A stretch of DNA of 64,000 nucleotides from NCBI GenBank assembly GCA_029339195.1, contig JAPTJF010000042.1, positions 135,293-199,292 of the forward strand, written 5' to 3'. Below the pieces are notes generated by a model that made no database searches, had not been told where the DNA came from, and saw nothing but the letters and a program-made list of their open reading frames with translations. Of this stretch, positions 1-13,200 are shown in pieces. Both the position numbers and the translations under genes were made by a program. Source of the DNA: Micractinium sp. NFX-FRZ. Its lineage: Eukaryota > Chlorophyta > Trebouxiophyceae > Chlorellales > Chlorellaceae. Within the stretch, counting starts at the first letter, position 1; every line of letters starts with the position of its first letter.

Positions 1-36
1 ACCCCCCTTGTCTTGCACGCGCCTTGGCTGCTGCAG

Positions 37-161
37 GGCGGCAGTACGCGCTGACGTACCGGCCAGACACACGCAAGTGCTACGCTCTGCTCAAGGACGG
101 CGCCAACATGCAGTCGGTGCTACAGGCAGCCATGGATGCCCACTGCCTCATCTGGATGCTG

Positions 162-198
<37 letters not shown>

Positions 199-497
199 GC
201 GCGGGAGGCGTGGCAACAGCAGAGGCGGGTGCAGCAGCCGGCGCCAAGCAGCAGGGTGCCGGCAGCAGCAGCAGCAGCGGCAGCCCCACCATCAAAAAGC
301 TGCATGCCGCTGTGCAGCAGCTGGGCAGCGTCGGGGAGCAGCCTGGCGGCAGCGGCGGCGGGCTGGGGCAGGAGGCGCTCGACTGTGTGGCCCGCAGCGA
401 CCTGTTCAAAGAGTTTTCCCGCCAGGCGGTGCAGAACGGCTGGCGACTCAACATGACCAGCCTGAACCCACGGGAGACCCGCCTGGCGCTGGCATGA
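37..497 (+). CDS. RUS/DUF647 family protein, C-terminal exon (5' part off window)
   Basis: This is the last exon of a gene that begins left of the window. A TGCTGCAG acceptor ends at 36 and the frame runs to TGA at 495-497, giving about 153 residues. The start (GRQYALTYRPDTRKCYALLK, then a helix leading to DAHCLIWML) resembles the C-terminal domain of root-UVB-sensitive proteins, where a small beta unit is followed by 'LKAxxxAHxL'. A run of 11 Gln (CAG repeat) and a Gly/Ala/Ser stretch interrupt it, and the end (RSDLFKEFSRQAVQNGW...) matches the family's closing helix. RUS proteins are plastid or membrane-associated and in plants are linked to UV-B sensing and auxin transport; their biochemistry is unsettled. 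The family call rests on a short region without the core DUF647 domain, so it is moderate. Confidence 0.65.
165..197 (+). repeat. CAG trinucleotide run (poly-Gln)
   Basis: Eleven consecutive CAG codons sit inside the RUS/DUF647 exon and encode poly-Gln. Similar CAG/GCA runs occur in the formin, HAUS6 and transporter genes here, so this looks like a genome-wide compositional habit. Confidence 0.95.
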
Positions 498-848
498 GTC
501 CACCAAAAGCACAGCGGGACCAGGCTTCAGCTAGGCAGAGACACCCGCTGGCAGAAGTGCAGCTAAAGGTGCCATTGAGCGGGCAAGAGTGCAAGCAGCG
601 CATGTGCGCCCCCCAACTAAGTGTTGACAGCCCCAACCCGTGCATTCTTTCCACCACGCCATACTCCTTTCCAGCACTGTAGTTTTCCTCTGACCCGTGT
701 CCATCCCTGCTCAGTCTCTTCATCTCCTTCCGAGTTCTTACCAAGCACAAATCAAGCGCTGAGAACACTGTTGAACAGGCAAACACATCCCTGTGTCCCC
801 TCGGATGTAGAGTGCGAAAAAGAAAGTCCAGATAGAGCAGGGGCCGTG
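498..848. other. Convergent 3' intergenic region
   Basis: This is the spacer between the stop of the RUS/DUF647 gene (+) and the stop of the formin gene (-), so it should hold both 3' UTRs. It is less GC-rich than its flanks. I saw no TGTAA polyadenylation signal on either strand and no gene. Confidence 0.6.
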
Positions 849-3800
849 CTAATGGCGTTTGTGTGAGAGGTACTTGCGCAGCCCGCGGCGCCGGGGGGCC
901 ACAGCCCCTGCAGGCTCCCATGACGCGCCACTGCCCGCCATGCTGCTGCTGGTATGCTCCCCGGCTGCTGCTGCCCAGTGCTCTGCCTCCTCCGTCAGGG
1001 TGGCGGCTGGCGCCGTGAGCGCGTGGCGCAGCGCCACCCGTGGCCCCTCCACGCTCATGCGCAGCGCAGCAGGCGCAGCGTGGGACGCCATTGTTTGAGA
1101 TGCCCTGCAAAGGAGAGGGAAAGTCAAAAAGGGAGATGGGCGGGCACGCAGGCAGGAGGCAGGCTGGTGCAGTGCTGGATAGGAAGGGTTCAAGGCTAGC
1201 ATGACGTGAACGCTGTCGAACCAGACACGCAGTGCCCCGCTGTGCAGGGCGACGCAAATCAGGCCCTGCAGCAGCAGCGCGCACGCACGCAGGGAGCACA
1301 GTCGAGGTGCATGTGGCAGGGATGCACGCTGGCAGGCGGGCAGGCAGACGGGCAGGGCCCCACCTGACACCCTCCCCCAGCGGGGCAGGCATGACTGGCT
1401 CCAGCAGCGCCACTTGCTGGGCTGGCGGGCGCGTGCTGGGTGCAGACGCCCGCAGCGCCGCTGCATTGAGCAAAAGGGAAGCATGGGGAAGTGTTTGAAG
1501 TAAGCATTTGAAGCTCTCACCCACAGATGGCATCCCAGGCAGTTAGGTCTGCACACCTGACCACCCCCTCTCTGCCTTACCAGCTGCTTGCCCCCGGTGC
1601 TGCCAGTGTCACTCACCCTGCCCAGCGCCAAACACGTCAGCGGGGCCGCCACGCACACCCAGCCCCAGTGGGCCGGTGGGCGTGTTCCCCGCGCTGACTA
1701 GCAGGCGCGCCATGGCTCCATCCAGGTCGCTGCAGGCACTGTTGATGGGCGAGGGCAGAGCCTGCAGGGCGGCCCGCTGCGCCGCCTCGTCGCCCTCCAG
1801 CCCCAGCTCAGCCAGCTGCTGCTGCAGTGCCCCCATCTGGCTGTAGGCTGCAGACCCTGCAGCCTGCTGCCCCCCGTACACAGGGTGCTGCGCCAGCAGC
1901 AGCTCCCGCGCCTCCCGCTCAGCTGCCTGCCGCTGCTGGCACTCGGCGTCCTGCAGCTCCAAGCGCTGCAGCTGCTGCCACTCCATCTCGTGGTCACTGC
2001 ATGGGCAGAGCGTGTGGCAGCATTGGATGTGGCTACAGGCCTGACTTTGGGCGTGGCGAACTAGCAGGGCTGTTACTCAAGCCTCTCCAAGGAAACTTGC
2101 CATACTTTTCTCCACGGCAAGCCGCCAGTGTTCCCCCAATCCTACTCTCCAAAATCCCACAATCCTTCATAAACCCAGTCACCTGCTGAAGCCAGCCAGG
2201 TCAGCCAGGTCGTCGGCTGCCAGCTCAGCCTGAGCTGGCTGCCTCATGGTGGGCACGCTGGCCAACAGTGCCGTCAGCACCGGGCTGGACGGCCCCTCCG
2301 GCTGCTGCTGCTGCTGCCGGTGCTCGTACTGATTGAGGGCTCCGCCGCTGCTGCGCTGTGCTCCTGCTGCGGAGGCTCGGTTCAAGGGCAGCTGCAGCCT
2401 GTCGGTCAGGCCGCGGAAGTCGAGGGGTGGCGGGCGGCGCGCTGCCGCGAGCTCATCAGCATTGCGCTGAGGCGATGCAGGCAGGCTGAATGACACAGAC
2501 TTGCTGCCCCGCAGCCCTGCTGCGGCACCCGCCAGCACGGTGGCGTCGGCGCTGGTGTGGCGGAGCAGGCCGCTGGCCCGCAGCTGCTGCTGGGCTGCCA
2601 GAGGGCCCCATGGGCTGGCCGGCTCTGAGTCGTAGGTGAAGCTGGCTGCCAGGCCCTGAGGCGCCTGCAGGGGGCCATGCAACCCAGGTTTAGGGTGGGC
2701 CGTTGACGTACAGGGGAGAGCAAAGGTCACATGGGCAGGCAGCATGCATTGGTCCTCACACACCATCAGCCAATCAATGTGAAGCCAAGCGCACATGATT
2801 GCAGCACGGATCTACCCTGTGTGCGCGACACAGCACACCTGCGAGCCGCTGGCCGCAAACGCGCTGGGGCCCTCCTGGTGCATGGAGAAGGGCGCGTAGT
2901 ACGTGAGGTCGCAGCTGCTGGCCCGAGAGTGCAGCGCTCCAAAGCTCCTCACTGCCGCTGGCGCCGCTGCCTGCTCCTCTGCCTCTGGCTCCTCGCCAAC
3001 ACCAGCAGCAGCAGGCAGGGCCGCGCCAGCTGGCGCATCCCGGCCTGGCTGAAGGAGCATGCCATCCGCCGCGGCTGGCACCTCATCCGGTGCACCCGGC
3101 TGCTCAAAGGAGATAAGGTCGCTGGGGCTTGTCTGCACTGTGGCGGCAGCAGCCTGCGGTTGCGGCACGACAGCTGCAGTCCCACCAGCTGCCCCACGGG
3201 ACTCTGCCTCTGCCACCGCTGCACCCAGGCCCAGAGGCGAGGTGCTGCGCTGCAACAGCGACCCACGGGCTCGCAGGCTGGAGCGGGGCGTGGTGCCGCC
3301 GCAGTCGCTGCTGTAGGCACTGCTGCAGTAGCTGCTCTGACGCCCCAGGGAGCTGAGCGGCGTGGAGGTGGGAGACAGGTGCTGCAGGCTTCGCTGGCGC
3401 AACTGCGCGAGGCGGGGAAGAGGACGGAAACGGAACAGTGTGAGTGGGAGGATCAGCGGCCAGCACGAACCAAGGGCAGTTGACGCATGACAACCCTCAC
3501 TGAAAGCTGCTGCTGTCTGTCGACGGATTCGGCACAGGCTCACGTCTGCTGCTGCTTATCAAAAAAGCAGTACTCATTCAGTGCAGATGCCACCCATCAG
3601 CATTTGTAACTCCTACAAAACCTCACACCTGGCTGAGCGCCGCCCCTTGCGAGCCACGAGCGGAGAGGGAGCCAGCATTGGCGGCGGCCAGGCGCTCAGC
3701 TGGAGCTGCTGCCGGCACAGCTGCCGCAGGCGCAGGCGCCTCCTCATCTGCGCTGGCAGTGGCTGCATACCGCACCTGCCCGCCGTACTCCTGGCCATCA

Positions 3801-6800
3801 GAGGCAGCAGCGGCTGCAGGCTGCTGCTGCTGCTCCTGCTGCTGGCCCAGCCACCGCTGGGACACAGCGCCTCGCGGTGTGGAGTAGCTGGCATCCTGCT
3901 CTGCTGCATCCGAGTGCGACACAGATGCTGACCTGACAGCACCATCCGGTGTGGCTGCTGTGTCCTGAAGAGAGTCTGCCAGCGGTGCTCCACCCCCTGA
4001 GCTGGCAGCAGTTATGCTGCCGATGGCGCTGCCAAAGCCGCCCGGCCCGCCATCTATCGAGCTCATGATGCGCACTGACTCTGCCAGCAGGCTTGCGACG
4101 GGCGTGGACATCTTGCCGCCGCCTCCATCTGCCCCCTGGCTGGCCTGCGCCAGGAGCGTCGCCGCATCCACTCTGCTCTCGGCAGGCGGGCTGCTGGTGT
4201 CGCGCTCGCTGCTGGACCTACTGCTGGCGCCGCCACTCCGCCTGCTGCCCCCAATGTTCGCTAGGGCAGCCTTGGACATGCAGGGCTGCGGCGAGTGCTG
4301 CTTGTGCAGGCGGCTGGCGCCAGCGCTGTCGGCAGCAGACGTCGACTGCCGGCGTTCCAGGTTGGCCTGCTTCAGACGGCCCAGCCGTGCGCCCTGCAGG
4401 CAAGCAGGCCAGCGGGAAGGCAGGTGGCCAGGGCTGTCGAGTACAGAATGGCGGCCTGCGGCTGCCTGTCCATGTCCACAACCAAACGTGCACAGCAGCG
4501 CACTCCGGGGACCACACCCGTTTAGAGCCCGCACCTTGTCTGCCAATAGCGACTGCTGTCCCTCGGAGCCACCAGTCTCCTGTCCGCTGCTGTTGCCGCT
4601 GCTGCTCTGCCGCCGCCGCCGCCGCGACACGTCCATGCTGGCAGATGTGCTGGCGGACGGGCTGGCCCCTTCGCTCTGGCGGCGAGCCCCAGGATCCTGC
4701 ACCAGTAGCAGGCCAAAAAAGGAGCAGGTGGCCTTGAGAAGGCTGAAACCCAACAGATGTACTCAGAGGCGCACACACACCCGGCCACGCAGCACATGCC
4801 ACGTAGGATCGTGTTCATGCACACAGGACAACCTTGGCTGCATAGCTGTCACCCACGCACCTTACTGCTCCCAGATGGATTGCTGGCGGCCGCATCCACC
4901 TCCGCGTTCTCCTTGTGGGCCAACTCCAGCTCCTCGCCAAAGGCGTGCAACACGCCGAAGAAGGCAGCAGGGCTGGCAAGGGTTGCTTGCCGACCGTTGA
5001 TGAAGGTGCCCAGATGCCTGTAATATGGGGGTGGGATCATGCTGGGGTGTGAGTGTCCGTGTAGTGCGGTGGGAATCACACAAACACATATGCTAGCGCC
5101 TGCAGTTAGACACGGTGCTGAGGCCTTAACCCTAGACCCTGTCAAGGTTGGCTGCACCGTGTGCTCCGCCCGCTTCCCACCTGAATGCAGCCTGGGCGTC
5201 ATCCAGCTCGCCCAGCAGGGCAGCCGGGCGCTCCGCATCAGCCTGGAACGCGGCCAGCTGGGCAGCAGCTGCAGCATCGACCACGCCGGCCGCGGCCGCC
5301 TTTCCCAGTGCAGCCAGCAGGCGCTCCTCCACCCGCCTGCAGGCCGGAGAGCAGCTGTACTGTTGAAAAGTGCGGGAGCGGAGCGACGAAAGTATGTCCA
5401 CAGGGCTGGTCACATGGCATGCAGCAGCAACGGCAGTGGCAACAGTGCTGCACGTGTTCGCGTCTGTCCACCTGGTGCCAGCAGCCAGCTCCAGCAAGTC
5501 AGCGCGAGCCGCCACCAGGTCCAGCTGTGCTGCACCTGCCGCGCTGGGCAGGGCTGCTTTCAGGCAGGCGCTGCCCGGATGCTGCTTTGCCACCTCCCGC
5601 GCCACAAAGTGCAGCAGCGTTCGGCTCCTGCAGGGGCAAGAGGGGGGAGTGTCATCACAGGCTGGGCCGGACAACACGCCCTGCTGCCTGCAAGCATCAG
5701 CCAAACATTGGCTGCACCCTGCAACATGCATTGCCGGCAGCACTGCATATACCTGGTGCGGCTGGAGCGGACATCCTTGAGCTTCAGCAGCGCATCAACC
5801 TGGAATCCAGCAGCTGCGCCGTTCTGGTTGCCTGCATTGAGGAAGTTGCCTGCAGCAAAGCAGAGAGGGTGGGCAGCGACATACAAGCTTGTGTACATGG
5901 CACCAGATGAGCCAGCTTTGACCCCAGCATCTTAGCAAGCACACCAACCACACGCGCTTGCGGCTTCTCACCTGCCAGCTGGGACACCTTGAGAAGCGTG
6001 CACAGCAGGTCGCTCTGCGCCACCTCGGCACAGGCTGCGGTGAGCACGGTTGTCGCACTGTGAGCCGCCTGCATGCGGCCAGCGGCCTGGGTGGCAAACT
6101 GGCAGGCCTCCACGCGCTCTCGCACTGCAGCCACTCGCACCATCTGCAGCATGAGCTAGGGGAATGAACATTAGCACATGCTGTGGTCTATAATGAAACG
6201 AGCACAGGACAAAGAGGCAGGGGCGCATGATCATGGGGGAGATTTAATGCAGGCATGCCTGCATTGCTGTGCGCAAGCGGGCTGCAGCAGGGCGAAGCAG
6301 TCACCAACAGGGTGAACCCTGTGCCCACCTGCAGCATGAACTGCTCGCCCGTGCCCAGCTGCTCAGGCCGGCCAGCAAATGCTGCCAGCAGCATGCGCTC
6401 GTCGTCACTGCAGACCAGGGTGGAGGTGAACATTGGATGCAACGTAGCAAGCTGAGAAGAGCTTACTTGGGGCATGGCACTGCCGATACCAAGCAGACCA
6501 CCGCAGCCACCCCTACCTGGGCAGGCAGTCGAGCAGCTCATCCACTTGCTTGTCCGTCAGGCCAGCAGGTGCAGGAGTGTGTGCAGATGGCGCCCACAGC
6601 AGCAGCTCCAGCAGCGCATCCTTGGCCTGCAGAAAGTCACATGCGAGTGGCAGCTAGATTCAGGTAGAACTCACGGCAGGGTCACGGCCATTCATGCGGT
6701 CAGCTGCTGCATCACAATGACTCCAAGCATAATCGGGGCTGTAGCCAGCACAAACCTGGTTGGGCGACAGGCAAAGCCGGTCCAACACAGCTTCCACAGC

Positions 6801-9800
6801 GCTGCAGCGCTGCATGGGCAGCAGCATCACTGGCACTGGCGCTGCTGCGGTGCTGCTGGTGCTCTGGCTGACAGCACTCTGGGTGGATCTCTGCAGTCGA
6901 GAGGCACAGAAGAAACGAGAGTAGGCAGGCTAGGCAGCAGTGGCACCTGCGCTAGTCAGACCCGCCGCCAGCATGCACCCTGCCAGTACGCACCCCTCTT
7001 TGTGTCCTACAACCTCCCTCCCATCACACCTTGTGCTCAGGCTGATCGGGCTGCTGCTGCTGCTCCTCAGGGCGTTGATGTTCCGCAGGGTGCTGCGGCA
7101 GCTGCACCTGGCTCCCTCCTCCAAACTCAGTGGCTAGCAGCTCAAAGTCCAGGTCCACATCTGCCTCCGCAGCCCACATGCCGGACTCCGCCTGCAGAAG
7201 GCAGGGCAAGAGAGCAGGTGCATTGACTGGCTCTCAAAGTAGCTCACAAGGGCACATGCGCGTGCTCCTGAACCGTATGCTCGTGTGCTGGGCCATGCAG
7301 GGCTGCTCGCCTGGCATGGTAGCAGGCATGCATTCATACGCAGCAACAGCCTGGGCCTACCATGTGGCTGGGAGGCTCCTGCCAGCTCTTCTCGACAGCC
7401 TGGGAGGCCTCCGGCTGCTGCTCGCCAGCACTGCTGCCGCTGGTGCTGGAGGATGCGGGGCTTGCCCCTTGACCGGGCGTGGGCAGCAGGGGCAGGTGCG
7501 CAGGCCCAGACGGTGCCTCGGGCTGAGGGCTGCAGGCATCTTTTGGCACCGTTGGTACACCAGCAGTGGCAGCTGCTGCAGGAGCAGCAGGCACACACTC
7601 TGCCGCCACTGGCGGCATGGCTGGGGTGCTCCTGTTAGGTGTCAGTGAAGCCTCGACGGCAGCTGGCATGGGTGCCGGTGCCGCTGGGCTTGCACTGGCT
7701 GCGCTGTCTGCAGCAGGTGCCTCCTGCAGCTTGCTGTGGTTGACAGATGCCTGGGCTGACGCGGCGCTGGCACGAACGCTGGGCGCACTGGACAGCGCTG
7801 ACAGCGTGCGCTGCGGGCCTTGCCCGCTGGTCAGCAGCATGTGCGCCACACGATGCGCGCCTGTCAACAACAATTGAGGGCACGGCGCGGAGGGGAGAGG
7901 CGTTTGAGTAATCACAGACCACAGCTTTGCTTGCGGTCCGTCAGCACCCTGTGCCACATGCCATGCCCTGCACATTGGAAGACATCCCCTAAAACAGTCC
8001 CACCCACCCGAGTGCTCATCCGCCATGTGGGCCACCAGCGTGATGCGCAGGAAGCGCTGCACCTCCAAGCTCTTGCCCAGGCTGCAGGAAGGGGTGGGCG
8101 CATTTTGAAGCCTGAGATGCCCATGCAGGGCGTGCACATGCGGCCAAGCATACGAGCAGCCACGCCCAAAGCATGCCACCAACTGTTTATACATGTGCTG
8201 CAATGATTGATACCCGAGCCTCCAGCGCTGCGGCCACAATTCCTTGGCCTAACCGGAACAGGTGGCGAAGCTGCTTCAGGCTCTTGCGCTGCAGCATGAT
8301 CTCCCCCAGGCGCTCGAACGCGGCTGTGGGTGAGGGCGCGTGCTCTAGCCGCACCAGGCGGGGCACCGAGGCGGCGTCAGCAAAGGTGATGCGCAGCGTG
8401 ATGTCCGAGCTGGAAAGGGGAAGAGGCCAGACAGCACAGGGCAGCACCCGCGACGCAGCGTGACACAGCAGGCGCGGTAGATGCAAGTTGTGCAGGCCCA
8501 GGCAAGCGAGCATCGTGCACACTGCCAGCGCAAAGGCCCCTGCACCCCCTGCACCCCGCGCGGGCCCGTGCAACCCGCAACTCACATGCGCCGCCCCCAG
8601 AGCTGCAGGATGCAGGAGGACTCCAGGTTCAGTACGCGGTGGCCACGGGTAGTCCAGCAGGCACCCGGGGCCAGCTGCGCCGAGGTGTGCGCCGCCAGCA
8701 CATCCTTGCACCCGGTGCCTGTGGCAGTGGTGATGCTGCGCACGATAGACTGGTCTTCCAGTGGGATGGGTGGTGGCTCCTGCTGCTCTGGCGACGGGGA
8801 GGGCACCAGGTCGTCCTGCCTGAGCAGCGGCTTGTGCTGCTGCTCAAGCTGCTGCTGCTGCTGAAGCACAGCCAGCCGCAGCAGCGGCGGCGTGGGCGCA
8901 CCCAGCGACAGCGCCGGGCCAGCCGGTTCCGGCCCCGGCGCCTCGGGTGACTCTGAGCGCCTTCTGGTGTGCTGCTGCTGCAGCTGCTCCAGCCTGCGGT
9001 CGGCCAGCGCAAGCTCAGCCTGCAGCACCTCCTCTGCGCTGTCCAGCCCGGGGTCGCCAATCACGCTGCTCATGGCGCTGCATTGTGGTGTCGTGAAGGC
9101 AGGAGAGCAGAAGGCATGCAGGCAGGCAGAGGTTGGGGCCAGTGTTGTGGGTGCTTCAAGAAGTAAATCATTCCGCACATGGCAGACAACAGGGCAGCAG
9201 GCTGCGCATGGGTGCCACGCCAGGCAAGGCGGGCGCGCACCTGCAGGGTGCGGGCGTGCCCGCGGCTGTGGGTGCTGCAGTGCGGCTGGCAACTGAGGGG
9301 GGTGCCGGTGCCTGCTGTGCTGTGGCGTCCAGCATCGGGACCAGAGAGCGCGTGCTGTGTGTGGCAGGCTTGAACCCCATCCGGTGTGCCGAGACGCTGG
9401 GGGGCCTGCAGGGGTGGGGAGGACGCAATGGGCGCTAGGCGGAGGAGGGCTCATGCATGCATCAATCCGCGCCCATGGGTGCTCCCTGCAGGTGCCACCA
9501 TCCCCAAGCCGCACCTGGCCAGTGGATGCGCCGTGCTGCCCATTAGGCTGCTGGGAGGCCTGGCGGACGTGCTGCAGGGGTTGATGTGTGAGTGTAAGGA
9601 CGCAAGCGTAAGCGGGAAGAGGGGACCCGCACGTCAACAGGTACTGCCATCTGCAGCCTCGAGCAGCACCGTCACTGCCACTGCATCAAGTAGAACATAC
9701 CATCCCCTCACCCATCCCGCAGCGGGCTGCGCTGCTGGCTGGCGCGCACGGAGCTGGCTGCCAGCGCCGCCACCCGCGGCAGCGGTGCCGCTGCCGCGTT

Positions 9801-9985
9801 GTTAGAGCTCGCCGCCGCCACCTGCTTGCGCTGCAGCGCGGCGGCCGCATAGCTCTGCGCCCAGGGCGGGACAAGAAGGTGAGCAGTTTGTGGTGAGGGC
9901 CTGGCTGTCGGTGGCAGCAGGCAGCGACAGGTGCAGCCACGGCGCTCACCCGGCGCACTGCGAGGTTCTCCTTGTCCTGGCCCAT
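849..9985 (-). CDS. FH2-domain formin (actin nucleator), 24 exons, about 1,850 aa
   Basis: Exons 5'->3': 9985-9950, 9854-9712, 9571-9515, 9405-9241, 9077-8586, 8409-8254, 8081-8008, 7860-7361, 7191-7030, 6890-6756, 6626-6517, 6407-6329, 6155-5972, 5849-5753, 5627-5472, 5336-5181, 5017-4861, 4696-4535, 4393-3629, 3402-2839, 2664-2183, 1996-1617, 1460-1364, 1104-849; all phases match. Exons 9-17 (roughly residues 550-950) form an FH2 domain: lasso-like VDLDFELLATEF, the GERMLL/GEQFMLQ knob helices, the diagnostic GNFLNAGN (about 765-772) followed by DALLKLKDVRSS and TLLHFVAREV, and a final FFGVLHAFGEEL helix. Formins nucleate and processively elongate actin filaments at barbed ends. Exons 5-8 are helical and could be a regulatory FH3-like region. 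The residues before FH2 are Ala/Ser/Pro-rich but lack a clear poly-Pro FH1. About 900 residues of low complexity follow FH2. Uncertain points: the exon 6/7 junction (it needs a GTTAGG donor at 8253; the alternative uses 8214 and an acceptor at 8072) and small exon 3. The start ATG at 9985 is the first in frame; a two-codon uORF lies just upstream. Confidence 0.88.
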
Positions 9986-10293
9986 CTTCACGCCATTTCG
10001 AGCTCCCGTTAAAACAAAACCGTGCGTGGGACGAACGCCTCAGACCAGCGGCCAGTCGAGCTGTCGGCCACGCTGTCCGCGCCAGAATCCGCTGTGAGTC
10101 CTTGGCGCCCACGCATTCGAAACCTCGGGCACTCTGAGCGCCCTGGACCTACTGCTGTGCCCTCAAACCTCCTGCCCACTCCCCGCTGCGCCCCGCACTT
10201 TGGCTCTCCAGCGGCTCGCTGCTTCGCTGCAGCATGGCGGGCACGTGATACACCAGCAGCGCGCCCGCTGCCCCCGGCCGCGTCGCGGCAGCC
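9986..10293. promoter_or_regulatory. Bidirectional promoter region, formin / HAUS6
   Basis: A spacer of about 308 bases separates the start codons of the formin (-) and HAUS6 (+), so it must carry both 5' UTRs and core promoters. No TATA box or other motif was recognised. The start-to-start distance is the evidence for the call. Confidence 0.6.
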
Positions 10294-13200
10294 ATGGACA
10301 GGCAGCGGCGGCAGCAGGCGGCGCAGGCGGAGGCGGCGGCGGTCGCCCTGCACGCAGCCCTGACCTGCCTCAATCGCGGCGGCATGTGCCGGGAGCCGCT
10401 CGTCCCCGGCATGTTTGCGCGGCCCAACCCCAAGGGCCTGCAGGCGGTGATGCACATGCTGTACCACCGCATCCGCGGCGCAGCACGCACCAAGAAGGTG
10501 GGTTGGGACATCGGCCGCGACACCCCAGCAGTCTTCTCAACCTGTTTGTCCATCCACTTGCCTGCCTCCTGCCTGACACTCCCTGCAACACCCATTACTT
10601 GATGCTGCAGGAGCTTCAGCACATCTACCCGGTGCTTGAGCCGGCGCAGGCCCGCGAGTTCAAGGCGGCCATGCACGACTGGGTGCGCGAGCTGGGTGCT
10701 GCCGGCACGGTGTCACCCGAGGCGGTCAAGTACTTTGTGAGCGCCTACCAGGGGAGCAGCACCCACCGCACAGTACTCATGCTGCTGGAGCTCAGGTGGG
10801 GCCGGGGCGCGGGGATGAGCGTGTGTTGGCCGAGCCTTGCTTGCTGGGCAACCAGCACATGTGGCAGGTGCTACAGGGGGGTGCGTCTGGTGGTGCTTGT
10901 TTTATGCAATAATAATGCGTTATCATGTGCACATCAGTGTAGTGATCAACAAGTCAATACATTGGGCAATTGTTTGACATGTGCCTCCTGATCTTCCCCT
11001 ACTTATCGCACTGCTTTCAGTGCCGTGGCGTTGGCCAAGGATCTGGGGCCTCAGGGCCCGCAGGCCACACTGCCAGGTGGCGAGACGCTGCAGCCTGGCA
11101 GCATGCAGGCAGCGCTGCGCGAGGGGAAGGCCCGCCTGGATGCTGTGGTGGCCGCCATGCAGCGTCTCAAACAGCTGCATACGCAGGCGGCAGGGCAGGT
11201 GGCGGTCGGGCAGGCGGCATCGAGCACCGCTGCGCAGCAGCTTGCGCCGTGCGTGCCGCCACTCTTCGCCGGCTCCCAGGTGGGTGGGTGGAAGGGGCGT
11301 CGCGTTGCTGCCGCTTGAGGCCGCGCTGCTTCTGCATGCTGCGGCTACGTGCAATGCCCGCACCGCAATGAACCTTGCTCCCACAGCGGAAGGGCAACAG
11401 TGCATCACATGAGTGCCTGCCGTCACCCTACGCACGTTTGCTGCTGCAGGCCGCCAGCCGGCGGGGCGAGCTGGTGCAGGAGCTGCTGGTGCAGGGCCCC
11501 CAGCTGACGGGCAAGCCAGAGGCAGTGGGCCCGGAGAGCTGGGCTGACCTGCTGCTGCTGGCAACAGGTCGTGGCGCGTCCGCAGCCGGAGCGCCGCCGG
11601 CATCGACAAGCCAGGCGCTGGGCACAGCACGGCGGCTCAGCAACCCCGCCCAGGAGGCCAGCAACTTTGCAGCAGAGGGGTTGGCAGCGGATGCAGACGT
11701 GCTGACAGTGCACCGCACGCTTGTGGAGCGCCTGGCAGCCACTGGCACAGTTCTGCAGGCGGCAGCTGACGGCGGTGCAGCGCCAGGCGCTGCCGATGTG
11801 CGCAGACCGCTGGCAGAGGGCGCAGCATACCGAGGTGAGATGCAGACAAGGGCTGGTGGGATGGCCGGTAGTAGGACACGGCCGGTAGTAGGATCTTCGC
11901 TGTGCAAGGTGTGCTTGTGGCAGCGCTGGCAGGCGTCTTGGCAAGCGGTTGTTGATGTCGGAAAGATTCTTACCATGCACAGCTGCCCAACTGCCTTTCT
12001 GCAGAGGCCCTCATGCTCAGTGCGCGCCAGGAGCTAGCTGCAGCCAAAGTGCGGGCGGAGATGCGGGACCCCGGCGGCACTGGCAGCACCAGCGTCAGCA
12101 TGCTGCAGCTGCTGCCTCCCTCCTTGCCGCCCCGCAACCCGGTGCTGGAGGGCATGCAAGCAGCGCAGGCAGCGGCGGCAGCGGCGCCAGCAACCCTTGC
12201 CGCTGCCAGCTGCACCTGGGGAGGCGCTGATACCTCTGTGGTGCAAGCGCTGCGCCGATCTATGTGGCAGCAAGCGCGGGACGGCGTGTCCAGCAGCAAT
12301 CAAGTGCCAAGTCGGGCAGCAGGCAGGTCAGCTGCAGCAGGCACTGGGGATGTGGGTGAAGCAGCAGCGCAGGGGACCGCAGAGGCACCAGCAGCAGCAA
12401 AGGCTCCAGCAGCAGAGGCGGCAGCACCAGAGATGACAGCAGCAGAGACGGCAGCAGAGGATGCAGCAGCAGGGTCAGCTGCAGAGGAAGCAGAGGAAGC
12501 AGCAGAGGAGGCAGCAGCAGAGGCAGCGCCAGCTCCCCCGCTAGAGCAGCCCGCAAACAGCTCGAGCTGCAGCAAGGGGCCGAGGCCGGTGGGCCGGGCA
12601 GCGGCAGCACTGCACAGCCCCAGCTTGGCAGATATGGTGAGCAACGCCAGCAGAGGTCTGGCAGGCTTACAGCTGCTGGATGAGGAGATGACGCTGGAGG
12701 AGCTGCCAGATGTTGGCCAGTACAGCCCAGCAGCGCATGGGCGGCAGGGAAGCCTTGCGCAGCAGGGGCAGGCCTGGCCGCCCAGCTGGCAGAGGCTGGG
12801 AGGGTCCCAGCACCTGCCAGCGTCGCCTTGCATGGCGGAGAGCTGCGCCTCTGCCTCGGTAGTTGCTGACAACCAGTACAGCAGTGCGAGGGGTGGCAGC
12901 TCAGCAGCTGTGGGCGAAGCAGCTGGCAGGCGTCATGTGGCTGCCACCAGACCGCTGCCCCTGGCAGCCTCGCCCATGCTTTCAGCAGCTCCCAGCTTCA
13001 TGCCGCCTCGGGCGCAGCGTCAGGAGCAGCAGCAGTGGAGCGGCAGCAGCTATGGGCAACAGCAGCAGCAGCGGCAGCAGCAGGTGAGCGGCAGCAGCTA
13101 TGCGCATCAGCAGCAACAGGGGCAGCAGCAGGTGAGCAGCTGCTCCCCACTACCCATAGCAGCGGCAGCAAGCGGCAGGGCCTTATCATCCCCTGGGGAG

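Noticed and set aside
448..1533. Long minus-strand open frame overlapping the formin 3' end
   Set aside because: It crosses intron sequence and two formin exons in other frames; only the 1460-1364 part is used, as an exon of the formin. High GC keeps antisense and intronic frames open.
12300..12872. Minus-strand open frame inside HAUS6 exon 5
   Set aside because: It is the antisense of a GCA/CAG-rich low-complexity exon; no domain and no splice continuation.
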